DNA of 64,000 bases from Zychaea mexicana (Eukaryota > Mucoromycota > Mucoromycetes > Mucorales > Lichtheimiaceae), in assembly GCF_025766255.1 (NCBI RefSeq), contig NW_026516666.1, positions 806,001 to 870,000 of the forward strand, written 5' to 3'. Below, one piece after another: positions 1 to 9,981 of this stretch. Position numbers and translations under genes: made by a program. The notes beneath the pieces were generated by a model. The model did not search any database. It saw only the letters and a list, made by a program, of their open reading frames with translations, and was not told where the DNA came from. Numbering within the stretch: position 1 is the stretch's first letter; each line of letters starts with the position of its first letter.

Positions 1-66
1 ATGTTGATAATCTCCTATAGCTGTCCTATTTGTGATTGCTGGTCAGATTAGTGCGGTTACATATTA

Positions 67-74
67 TATATAAA
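67..74 (+). promoter_or_regulatory. TATA box upstream of secreted-protein gene
   Basis: A TATATAAA stretch lies about 250 bp before the ATG of the cysteine-rich secreted protein at 326. The distance implies a long leader, so the assignment is tentative. Confidence 0.3.
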
Positions 75-325
75 CCCCAATGACAAACGCTCGGGCAAGA
101 GAAAAGCCGTTGATCGTTTCGTTTGCATCTCTTCGTTTACTTTCCTTCACTGTCTTCTTTTTTTTTTCTAAAAAAGAAATAACAAGTTGCTACCCTTTCC
201 ATTCCTTTCTACACACATTACTCGGTCAAACAGCACGCCAACACTACCAACCGTATAAAGCGACACCAACAAATCATATCACACAACTCTCTATATTACA
301 ACAACGAACGATAACGACATATACA

Positions 326-595
326 ATGATGACCAGTCACATTCACAACAACAGCATTTTATTACGTCTATTCGTTTTCATGACCGTGCTAGTTGCAAGC
401 GCCATGGCAGCCGACTGTTTTTGCAAAGAACTACCACCTATATACACCGAAGACTGTTGTATCGGTACTAAAGGCGAGCTCCGGCAAGACTTTGGCACAC
501 ACTGCGTATTCACCGACTACAGCAATCTAGGCGATTTCAACCGTTGTTGCGATTCTTACTTTGGCATGGCTCGGTGTGTTCTTTCCCCTCGATAG
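326..595 (+). CDS. small secreted cysteine-rich protein
   Basis: A single-exon reading frame of 89 codons. The first 28 residues form a classical signal peptide: a short polar start, a hydrophobic core (ILLRLFVFMTVLVAS) and a likely cleavage after AMA. The mature 61-residue peptide has eight cysteines spaced C-x1-C-x10-CC-x14-C-x13-CC-x8-C, which would make four disulfides. Two CC pairs recall hydrophobins, but the order of singles and pairs differs and the peptide is not strongly hydrophobic, so I do not call it one. The frame stays open upstream to position 80, but that part is low-complexity and the ATG pair at 326/329 immediately precedes the signal peptide, so I start there. Its role is unknown; cell-wall protein or secreted effector are both possible. 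A poly-T tract and AC-rich leader precede it. Confidence 0.7.
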   Translation: MMTSHIHNNSILLRLFVFMTVLVASAMAADCFCKELPPIYTEDCCIGTKGELRQDFGTHCVFTDYSNLGDFNRCCDSYFGMARCVLSPR

Positions 596-1419
596 GCACG
601 ATTCAACAAATTCGTTCAATGCAAAAACCGATCGTTATACAATTTACTACACTTTTTTATTCTTTCTTCATCCTTCGATTGACAGCTTTATGTAACTTTA
701 GAACAAACACACTTCAAAAATAAACTAATTACCGCACATCATGTACAGCACAGATCTTTAACGCTACAAACAAGCTAAGCATTAATTAACACCAAGCGGA
801 TTTTACAAGATATATTTAGGGAGAGATTGGCATATATCGAGGCATGCTGGTTACACGAGAAGAACTTGATTGTTTCGCCCAGACGTTGATTGAATAGGGA
901 TGTATGCCGAGTTTTAATCCAAGTGTATCAACTGCAAAAGGGCCAGGCCAATAGCGCAAGCAAGTGTGTCATTATGCAGATTGACCGTCATTTCGTTCGG
1001 CCGCTGCCGCGAAGCCCAACAGACAGGAGTGTATATTACACACAAACTCATGGATCGTCCTGCTAGTATTTTAAGTAGTTATTGAAAATGTATTAAACTA
1101 AACACTCTCTCTATTTGCTGCATGATTGATGGAAACCTTTTGAAAATATGCAAAATTCGCGATGATCGCTATTAATCCGATGTGGTACCTGCATTATTAA
1201 AACTATGCGAGGCTTATTTTTTTCATGCTATCCCTAAATCCATGTATGAAGGGTAAACTGAACTGGAAGCAGCAGCAGCAGCAGCAGCAGCAGAGAAAAT
1301 GCTCAGCCAGCTGTAGCAATTGAACTTTTAATTTATATATCATCTATGCATGCGGCATAAGAAAAAATGCTTACAAGTATCCCACACCGAGGCGTCATCA
1401 TACTGTAATTGCGTATTTT
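596..1419. other. intergenic stretch
   Basis: No supported gene. It contains a short (GCA)n microsatellite around 1268-1293 and otherwise AT-rich unique sequence, presumably the 3' ends of the two converging neighbours. Confidence 0.5.
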
Positions 1420-2510
1420 TTAGACCGGATTTCTTGTTTTGTTCCTCGGTATCCTCAATGATATAACAAGTTCCATGCTGATTTTACTATGCTCCAATTC
1501 GAGACTTGCATACTAAACAAAATCCAAATGTGCAATAAGAGCAAATGAGCCAACGCATAGTAGCCAGTTTCATCCAAAGTTTCTACACTACGCTAAGAAT
1601 GCTAACCTTCCTTCCGAGATCAGAGATTTCATCTCGCATAACTTGGACTTCTCGTTGTTTCACAATCAGTTCCTGTTCTTGGTTTTGTCGAAGGCCATCC
1701 GCTTGTGCCTTTTGAACATTAAATGAGATTTTCAGCTCGTCAAGTGCTTTACATAACTCTTGATTTTCGGACTTCAAAGCTGCTGCAGTACCGGCGCTTC
1801 CATTGCTTTGTTGCAGCTGTTGTCTCATTGTGTTATTCTCTTCTGTCGCGTAGTGTAGGTGATTTTTCAAACCCTCAACCTCCCGCATTAGTGAAACGTT
1901 ACTGTTCAAGCACCCTGTCAACCTTAGCTCAGCCGCCGACAGCTGCGATCGAGTTTCGGCGAGGTCCGATTGAGTTTTTTCGTTTTTGTGCTGTTGTGTT
2001 TTGAGCTGACGCTCAATGTCTTCGATATCGATAGGGGGGGACCCTTCCTGAGTAGCAGTAGTAGTACGCACCGATTCCAACATCGGGGTGGCGGCGCTCT
2101 TTGACAGGTCAACGGCCTTCATGACCAGTTCATAAAGTCGGAGAAAAATCTTTGTTCGGACCGTTGTTGTTGCTGTCATTGTCAGAACCTGTGCTCATGG
2201 CTCGTTGCGATTGTTCTTTTGCTTGTAGTTCCAACAATGCTGAATTTTCAGCCTGTAAAAGTTTGACCTGGTATTGGAGCTCCTCATTTTGAATAGTTTT
2301 CTGAGTATTGACTTTTTGACCCTTGGCAATAAGGCGTTGAAAGGCGTCGCGTTGGTCGTTTATGACACGGTGGCAGTCGTCCAGGGCATGGGTGACTTGG
2401 TCGAGTGTAAGTGAGTCGCTATTGCTGCTTCTACTACTGCTGGTTTGGCGTTGAAATTGATCATATGGAGCAAGGGGAGCACTGGTGGTGTTTGCAAAGC
2501 CGTTAAACAT
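1420..2510 (-). CDS. coiled-coil protein with a frame break
   Basis: Read on the minus strand from ATG 2510. A first part (2510 to about 2150) begins MFNGFANTTSAPLAPYDQF and turns into a heptad-rich helix. A second part (about 2179 to 1607) is strongly coiled-coil and rich in E, Q, K and L. A probable last exon (1512-1420) joins through a GT-AG intron 1513-1606 and continues the coil to a stop. The first and second parts overlap near 2150-2179 but differ by one base in frame. No well-formed intron gives the required length (1 modulo 3), so this is either an intron with weak borders or a real or sequencing indel. A run of seven G at 2034-2040 lies nearby. The family is not recognised; a cytoskeletal or scaffold role would be typical of such a coil but is a guess. 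Confidence 0.55.
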
Positions 2511-3387
2511 CTTTTTGACAGTTTGACGCGGAAGAAGTAAGAGAGGAGTGTCGTCAAAGAAAAAACGGCGCTTTTTTTTTTAAAACGCGTTACTCGATTA
2601 CCCTCTGTCCGCAGGTTATGTACCCTCAAGTGAATTCATTGTTTATGCTTTGTTGATGGACCCGCATATTGCATCAATAGGTGTAATAGTATGTTATTTT
2701 GCTTCCTACTGTGGAGGCTTTTGATCGGGAGTACATACTATCCTTACCAAATCCAGACTGCATGATGATTTAATGACCAACGAAGAACAGTGTTTGCTAG
2801 GTGATAGACCATAGCGCGAATCAATCATTGTGTTTTTCTAGTTGATTGACAATGTATAAAGTGAATGGATCACAAATTGAGGCCACATAGAATGGCACGG
2901 TCCACTGCAAATTGAAGGCTTGTGTCTGTCGTTTTTCTGTGTCGATCGGTTGCCTTTCTTGAACGGTGGTACAAGGTACAAAATCGGATTTGCGGAAGCG
3001 ACATTTTGAAGCGACATGAAGCTTTTTACAGCTCGTAGGAACATTGACCGTCGACCAACATTGGATATTCGTCTACCGATGCCTGTAAATCAAAGGTAGT
3101 CAAAAGAAATGTTTCGAATATTGATCCCTTTGGAACACACATGCAATACGTCTAATTGTAGTTCAAGTGAAAAAGAAAGCGAGCTCGTCGTCCTCTGTCC
3201 ACTGCAATAGGTCAGGGAAATGCTTACTATGCACTATACTTGGAAAATCTTTAGCTGGTCCATAGAGTACCTTCAGGCGCTATTCATAACCCATCACTCT
3301 TCCGGATCCTACACAACGAAGATGCAAATGTTTCCTCCTAAAGTGTTGCGTCATGCTTTCAAGCTGTGTGACGTGAACTCTTGAGGC
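2511..3387. other. intergenic stretch
   Basis: No gene that I can support on either strand; short open frames here lack coding character. It ends at the left target-site copy of the SINE. Confidence 0.45.
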
Positions 3388-3686
3388 GAGCTGTGGATAC
3401 TTTTTTTTTTTTTAAGATTAACCAGCGCACTAGTCAATTTATTGGCGGCCTCCGAAACGATATTTGTTTGGTAGGCTGTGAAGACATGATGACAAGACAG
3501 ATAGGGCAGAGTAGACAAATGATTGTTGACAAACAGATAGACTATTTAAAAGACTTGAGGACATTTGCTAGGCTAAAAACGGACTTGGACGGACTCGAAC
3601 TGGTGGCCTGTTGGCAGTGGCTCTCGAGAGGCTGGCGCTCTCCCTGAAATGCCAGGGGCACGTGGCCCAAAGAGAGCTGTGGATAC
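3388..3686 (-). mobile_element. tRNA-derived SINE with 13-bp target duplication
   Basis: The 13-mer GAGCTGTGGATAC occurs at 3388-3400 and again, perfectly, at 3674-3686. The 273 bp between them start with 13 T (3401-3413), which is a poly-A tail on the minus strand. The opposite end, read on the minus strand from 3673, contains a tRNA-like block of about 85 nt ending in a pol III B-box match (AGTTCGAGTCC, around 3592-3602) and an A-box-like TGGC segment upstream. A tRNA-like 5' head, a unique body, a poly-A tail and a target duplication together are the definition of a SINE. The tRNA cloverleaf is too degraded to name the parent tRNA. Mobilisation would need a LINE partner; a decayed LINE ORF1 lies 3 kb away. 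Confidence 0.8.
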
Positions 3687-3996
3687 GATGTGATATCCTA
3701 TGCTGGTCAGCAGACCAGACTATATGAGTTTCCGACGAATTACCACAAAAAAGACCATTTTATTATTTTAAACTACAAAATTTACTGTGTAACAAATATT
3801 TCTTATAAAGCAAAAAAAAAGACCCCACCCAATGATATTGTATATCAGCATGGGTGTCGCAACGAGAACTCACGTCTTCCTTTTATAGTTAACCTACTTT
3901 TCGGTATTAATCAATGAACGTAAAAGTACGCGCGTTCTTACCAAGAACTTAAAGTATGCAAGCAAGGAACCCTTTGTTTGTTCTCTCGTACCAAAT

Positions 3997-5746
3997 TTAA
4001 CTGAATACACTTCCTTTTTCCTCAAAGAATTCCCGGAACATGTTCGAGGTATGAGCTATTTGGAGGAGGGGCGCCTCTTTGTGCTCGTCAGTATATGATT
4101 CTAGCTTTGCCTCAGTAGCCGCATGGACACGTCTGCGACAGTACGGCTGTGGGGGCGGGGGAAGAGGTGGCGACGGAGCGGATGAGAAAGCGGCAGCAGG
4201 TGGTTGCTGTTGTTCTTGGTGCATAGAAGATGACGCTGCAACTTCATTTGTTTTCGTACGCTTTGGCAATGACTGCTGCGGCATCGACCCTAGTAATGGC
4301 CGCAAAGGGAAAGCTGTTGTTAGTACGCATGCATCTGTATAGCAGTTAAGAGAGTTAAGAGACACTTTATTGCCTAGTACTACCTGTGTTTAATTGTTCA
4401 GTTTCGCCACTGTCATTCTCGCGAGGACGCTTTCTGACTAGTGGCAGAGATGCTGATGCTAATGCTTGTTCGTTTAGCGTTCCTCGCATACTTGGTTGAT
4501 TTCCCGAGGTATCGATTGTAGTAGGGCGCGTTTCTCGTGACGCTGATAATGAATCGATGGAAGACGTGCCTGTGGCAATACACTCTATATCAGAATGAGC
4601 ATTACATAAAAACTGTTCTTTATCGACCCTAATGAACCCCTTCCAGACTAACGTTCAGAAGCGTTTTCAGCGCGCTCCTCGGTCACCACAGGTGCACCCG
4701 TTGTTTCTTCAGCTGCTAGTTGTGGTCCACCAAGTTGGCTCGAAGAAAACGTCGATGATTTTCCTGTTTTCAATCGTTTAGAACTTTTTTCTTCTAATGA
4801 AGACGCTGAGGATTCCGAGAAGATATGCAACAAATGTTAGTATGTGTTTAGAACGAGAAAAGTGATCACATTTGCTGCAGTGACATACATGTGCTTTGGT
4901 TTTGCGAGTGGCCCGTGTTGGCGCCACTGTCATTAGCATTGTATGTATGTTCCAGAAGTTCGGGCTGACGACCGCGCTTCCGGCCTAAACGGTACGATGT
5001 TATTGTTATTGTCTCTGTTGTTGGTTCTTCTTGCTCTCGAGCCTTTGAAGCAATAGTAGTAGTAGTAGTAGTAGTAGTAGCAGGAGCAACTTCAACCGGA
5101 AGCGAGGACGACGGTTTGTCTATTATTATATCATTACTAATATAAGCATCGTAGTCTGTGTATACCTTTTTGTTCGATTAACAGCTTTACCTTGAATCTT
5201 ATTCGATGTGGTGGGTTCAACTTTGGCAGTGGAATCAATATTCAGTTGCTCAGTTCTTTCTGGCATAAGACAATCAATGTCTTCTCGAGCCTTTGAAGCA
5301 ATAGTAGTAGTAGTAGTAGTAGCAGGAGCAACTTCAACCGGAAGCGAGGACGACGGTTTGTCTATTATTATATCATTACTAATATAAGCATCGTAGTCTG
5401 TTTATACCTTTTTGTTCGATTAACAGCTTTACCTTGAATCTTATTCGATGTGGTGGGTTCAACTTTGGCAATGGAATTAATATTCAGTTGCTCAGTTCTT
5501 TCTGGCATAAGACATTCAATGTCTTGTAAGATTGATGCGAAAAATGGGTTTGTAAAAGACGAATGAATATAAATGTCAACGGTCGTCGCACTGCCCAGTT
5601 GCGATTGCGTGCATGTACTTTGGGTAATTAAAGAACTTATGGTTGACAATTATTATACCTGTGTCCCTCAACGCGTCGGGAGGTGTGTCGTTTCCAAAAA
5701 CGTTAAGTCCAAGTGCCTTTAAAGTGAGTTGTATTATATTCGACAT
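3997..5746 (-). CDS. disordered nuclear-type protein with duplicated exon
   Basis: Seven exons on the minus strand: 5659-5746, 5433-5522, 5191-5361, 4889-5119, 4653-4805, 4384-4569, 3997-4334; 418 residues. Every intron is phase 1, so each internal exon can be added or lost without changing frame. The protein is rich in S, T, E and P, with basic clusters (VRKRPREND; an AT-hook-like RLGRKRGRQPE) that suggest a nuclear protein, a poly-Thr run coded by ACT repeats, and a poly-Pro stretch in the last exon. Exons 3 and 4 arose by tandem duplication (separate entry): the segment DIxCLMPERTEQLNI is present twice and DKPSSSLPVEVAPA twice. The first intron uses the acceptor TTACAAG at 5523; that choice gives phase 1 and matches the sequence context of the duplicated copy. 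No known domain is recognised. Confidence 0.6.
5035..5525. repeat. direct tandem duplication, two copies of about 245 bp
   Basis: Unit 1 covers 5035-5282 and unit 2 covers 5283-5525. They are nearly identical over their full length; the main difference is two fewer AGT triplets in unit 2 (offset 248 bp before the triplet run and 242 bp after it), plus a few substitutions. Each unit contains the end of one exon, a complete phase-1 intron and the start of the next exon, so the duplication adds a whole exon in frame. Confidence 0.9.
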
Positions 5747-5945
5747 TGTAGCTTTGTCGGTTGGAGAATGGAAGAAGAGTGACAGCTCAAAGGTTGTTTG
5801 ACACGAGCGAAGATAAAAGGGCGATGGGTCTTCAAGTTGCTGCGCACCACATGACAACACATGAAAAATACATGCTGTACGAGGAACTAGAACAAAATGC
5901 CTGGACTGCGAAAAAACCATGCGTTTGATTATGTAGATCGGCAGG

Positions 5946-6327
5946 ATGGTGGCCTTGTTAGGGTTAGATCCTTACAAAGTGCAATGTCGCTGCCCTGACT
6001 TCATCCGACGAGGCTCAACATGCAAATACATGTATTTGTTTATCAGGGTAGAAGATGTTTCCTTGCCACCTGTGCACCGGTCATCCGCTGTCCCCACTTC
6101 CACCGCCACAGAAACAGAAGCAAGTCCATCCCAAGAAGAGCTGTTTCAGCAATCTTTGCAAAGGTATATTATATATATATGATGTGCGCTATCCATATTG
6201 TCACTAACTTTGTAATAGATTCCAGGTGACCTTCCAGAAACTATCCGAGCAAGCAGATAAAGTTAATGCAAATAACTATTTGCCGCATTGCTGCTCGTTA
6301 CATAAACCAAGTCTCCCAGTCTCTTGA
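5946..6327 (+). CDS. SWIM zinc-finger protein fragment
   Basis: Two exons (5946 to about 6162, then 6218 to 6327) joined by a short GT-AG intron. Near the start the protein reads VQCRCPDFIRRGSTCKYMYL, which fits the SWIM finger CxCx(n)CxH except that the final His is Tyr. The rest is S/T/P-rich, then a short helix. SWIM fingers are DNA- or protein-binding modules found in transposases and in many uncharacterised Mucoromycota proteins. A stop lies directly upstream in frame and no earlier exon is evident, so this is probably a truncated copy, perhaps left by a transposase gene. It lies head to head with the gene starting at 5746. Confidence 0.45.
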
Positions 6328-6564
6328 GAATTCATGGTCAACATTGAAGACTTGGGAGCACAACACATCCAACGAAAGAAATCACCAAAGTCGATTTTAA
6401 ATAAATATATGACTTGGCCGCTTTTTTTTCAAGTTGAGGACTTCGTTATAATTCTCCCTCCATGTGCCGACTTCGCGTTTTTTCTTACGGAAAATTCAAG
6501 TCTTGCATACTGTACTGTCGCTGGTATTTAATTAGGGGCCCCTCATAGATGACACTTTTGCTTT

Positions 6565-7140
6565 ATGGGTCACTCGGCCCATTTTTTAGGCGTTCTATAC
6601 GGAGTTGATATGGCAGAGCGTACCACCGTGATAAAAAGCAATCTTTATGAAATGACATTCACCGACGAAACAACATGCCAGGTAGCAGTCGCAAAAAACG
6701 ATGATGTTGCAGGGCATCACTATCGGGCTGTTCGTTCTCTACCTCCTAAACAACAACTCATCAATTTGGAATTGTCACACCTGCCAACCGGTTTGTAATC
6801 TGGTGACCTTAAGCTCAAATTGAGAGCGGCTCTGTCTAAATATGGACACGTATTGCACTTAGGCCTGTACCGGTCCGTGGAAGGCGGCTGGTTCAAAGGC
6901 AAAAGACTTGCTGTACTCACGATGCCCAGCAAGATAACCACCAAGAAGGATACGAAACTTTAACGCGCTGTATCGATTTCGGCGCTCTCCATAATCGCAA
7001 TCGCGATTTTTATGTTACCTGGCAATCGGTGGGTGTTTATTGCAGATATTGCCATGCTCAGGATCACACCCGATCGCCCTGATCCCGAATGCTTCAACTG
7101 TTGTTGTAAAGGTCATATTTCCATTGCATGTCCGCAACCA
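6565..7140 (+). pseudogene. decayed LINE ORF1 (gag-like) fragment
   Basis: Three frames together resemble the ORF1 protein of fungal non-LTR retrotransposons. 6565-6798 reads as an N-terminal region ending LINLELSHLPTGL; the next frame (about 6800-6960) gives LRAALSKYGHVLHLGLYRS, an RRM-like segment; a third (about 7030-7140) gives a zinc knuckle with C-x2-C-x4-H-x4-C intact (CFNCCCKGHISIAC) preceded by a damaged one. Stops and at least two frameshifts separate the parts, and no reverse transcriptase follows, so the copy is dead. Confidence 0.55.
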
Positions 7141-9026
7141 CGAAACAGCTACCCTCGCAAAAGCGCCCAAGACGAACCATCCAACTGACGATTACAACAG
7201 CCCATCAATTGGCTTCATTCATTATTGTCAAGTGTACATTTAAGGAACTTAAGCACTAAAAGTAAAAATTATGGAGGGAGATACATGGCTAAATGAAAAC
7301 TTACATATGTCGGAAAAACAGTATAATTGATACACGGGTTTTTTATATGATGTGGAATGGGCAAGAGACATGCTGGGACAAGAACCGAAGATATTCATCT
7401 TTCTGTATTCACAAACCGCCAAAGAAACGAGAGCGAAAATGTGTATGCAACAGAAGTTTCCGTCTTGAAATGTGCGTGCCATCTTGGTTGTTGCTCTTCT
7501 CCTGTTTCTGTTCCATAGACATAAGAGTTCTCGAATGTAGAAAGAGTATGTAGTACTTGTTCTTTTTCTTCCTATTATGAGGAATAAGGTACAAAATACT
7601 CCTTTTTGTACTGTGAATCAACCTTTCACAACTCTCTATTGTCAATTCTTAATGGTTAAAGAAATGCGCTGGATAACCCACTTTACGAAAAGTACACGAC
7701 AACCACTGTCACCGGACACGTGCATCATATAGAATTTTGACAGGATCATGACTCTGTATGTGTATCTCTCCTGCCTGTTGGCTGCAGTAAGGACATACCG
7801 ACCGATTTACTTCTTGCTTTGTAGTTCTGCTTGTCCCCTTGTTCAAATTTTATAACACTGTACATATTGCTGTGATTACCTTACTTCTTTTTTTTTCTTT
7901 TGAAGGGCAGTGTATCAACAATGACAACAAGAACATTACGTGTGATGTTGTCGATCCCAACGGGACTTTACGACAACAACAATAAATCTAAACCTCCCCT
8001 TTTGCTCCTCTTTGTTTCACATGCTATGATCCATCTGTCATACATGATAGAAAGCACCAGGTGGCTCGCTTGCACGCATAACATACGCTGTTTGAATTCT
8101 CCGAGCACGGGTTTTTTGCAGCTTTTTTTCTCCCACTCCCCGAATAATTTTATTAGCCATCAAACGCTACAAATCATATCTTTTGAGCTGTAACCAGTCC
8201 TCTCATTCTTACAGTTCTACATGGATTACATATCCAAATAAATGTAAAATTCCTTCGTCTGGGTGTACGGTTATAGTTAATATAAATGCAATGCGGCTCA
8301 AACAGAGTTTTGTTGAAGATCCTATAAAAATTTTTTTTCACTGCTTGATGGTTATTAACCCTGCATTTACCAGTATCAGTTAGTGAGTCATGAGGAAAAA
8401 ATAGAGCACCGCATTGTTAATGTATCTTTTAGGCATGATATCAAACAACTTGTTCTCAATTAATGCGATAGCGGCTACTAGATTATGCTTATGCTTTAAA
8501 TGATAATGAACCTTATATTATTACTTGTGTTCGTGTGTATGTGTATGTATACGTCAAACCTTCCCTTCTCTCCCTGCGTGCCTACGTATCTTGCTGATGC
8601 AGAAGAAAAAAGGGTCCTATGATATATTGCTGCTACTACTACTAATGTAAGTCTTATGTAGTACGTAGCAGTAGTATGTAGTTGTATTTCACTTCTCCTT
8701 CATTCAACCATTCCTCCCGCTCCACTCTCCTTTAATTTATATCAGCATCATAGAATCAATAGAGTATGTAAATCGAAATGGACAGGAAAGAGGGATTGGA
8801 ATCGTATCGTATACCAATGTTTCCGATAGTAACGCAGAGTCTCTATAGCAACTCATAGATTCCTCATGGACAACCCACAGAGGTTTCCATGGCAACCGCC
8901 AAGATCGGAGCCCAGCAAACGAAAAACAGCCCGGCACTAAAAAGAAAAAAAAATTTGACTGCCGGTCTTTCCCCCAAAGCACTCTTTTTTTTTAATTTTT
9001 TTTTGCTTGTATATATATCACACAAT
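7141..9026. other. long intergenic stretch, possible small exons
   Basis: No secure gene. One weak hint: an ATG at 7748 opens MTLYVYLSCLLAA followed by a GTAAGG donor, and an exon-like piece at about 7907-7979 reads CINNDNKNITCDVVDPNGT before a stop. The phases of these pieces do not join cleanly, so no gene is called. The remainder is AT-rich with homopolymer runs. Confidence 0.35.
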
Positions 9027-9506
9027 ATGTTTATGCCACAGGTATTTTGAACATTTGCATTCAAAAAAATAACAAGGAATGAATGGCGCAGCAAAAAAAG
9101 GAACAGCGTAATTAAGGGTTTTTTTTTGTTTTTTTTTCTCTCTCGCTGTTCATGGTATAATAGCAGCCGAAATTGACGCCCGAACAAAAGGCGATGCTTC
9201 GACTTCGTACATTGGGCACTGTTTCCAATTTTGTCACTGTTGTCCTTGCTCTTCGTGCTGGTAAGTTTGCTAAAAGGAAGCCGGATTGCAGGTTTTTAGG
9301 AGTGGAAGTAAAGTTTGAAAGAGAAAAAAAAAACCTATTGTTTCATTGGGGGTGGGGAAGAGAGGGAGAGAGGGAGGGGGTGTGAGGAAGAGGAGTTAGT
9401 TGGAGCAATGAGGTATTGAGAATGAGTGAATTCATAGCTAACGGCGTCGTTCTTATGTCCACTGATAGCTCCTTTTGCTCTCGAATACGTTAAAAAGTTC
9501 TTGTAA
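9027..9506 (+). CDS. TOM5: Tom5, small subunit of the mitochondrial TOM complex
   Basis: Three exons, 9027-9041, 9164-9260 and 9469-9506, give a 49-residue protein. It starts MFMPQQPKLTPEQK, has one hydrophobic span (TVSNFVTVVLALRAAPFAL) and ends in a short basic tail, EYVKKFL. This layout matches fungal Tom5, about 50 residues with an MF..PQQ start, an acidic or polar N-terminus, one membrane anchor close to the C-terminus and a KK pair after it. Tom5 sits in the outer mitochondrial membrane and helps pass preproteins through the Tom40 pore. The first exon codes only five residues; its donor (GTATTT) and the acceptor TATAATAG preserve phase 0, and the second intron is phase 1 with a GTAAGT donor. 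The gene is easy to miss because no exon reaches 100 bp. Confidence 0.75.
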
Positions 9507-9981
9507 AATCAACATGTATGATCGCCTATCAAACGGTTCCAAAAATGTACCAGAAATAAATAAAAAGAAGAGTTTTGTGTTTCGTGAACATCTTCCATGC
9601 AGCCGAGCAGCAGCAGCAAGAGTTGACCAGCACCCTCTGCCAACCAAGTTTGAAAGGGAGTTTTCTTGACGCTTTTGTCTAGTGTGTGCGTGATTGTGTC
9701 ATCCATTTCTTTGCCCTTCGTCTCCTCCCCTCCCCCCTCCCCCACACACACACACCCTTCCCCGCTACTACTCCGTCTCGCGCAGCTATTCTTTCTTTCT
9801 CTCTTTTCACACACGCTCTCTCTCACTCTTTCTTTCTCTTTTCTCTCTCTCTCTCTCCCTCTCACACTGTCACTTCTGTCACACCTATACTCCTAAAGCA
9901 AAGAAGAAAGAGAGTGACAGTGTACCCATTTGCGATTAAAGTACCTCTGCACACATATACACACACGCGCGTCTTCAACTC

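Noticed and set aside
326..595. Hydrophobin
   Set aside because: Eight cysteines with two CC pairs are present, but the order is C-C-CC-C-CC-C and not C-CC-C-C-CC-C, and the hydrophobic loops are missing.
3590..3673. A functional tRNA gene
   Set aside because: Only the B-box loop is convincing; the T stem does not pair and the anticodon arm is not clear. The flanking target duplication and poly-A tail identify it as a SINE head.
9666..9939. Several long overlapping plus-strand frames rich in S, L, P, T and H
   Set aside because: They follow CT/CA-rich sequence in the leader of the HMMR-like gene and are open in two or three frames at once, as expected from base composition and not from coding.
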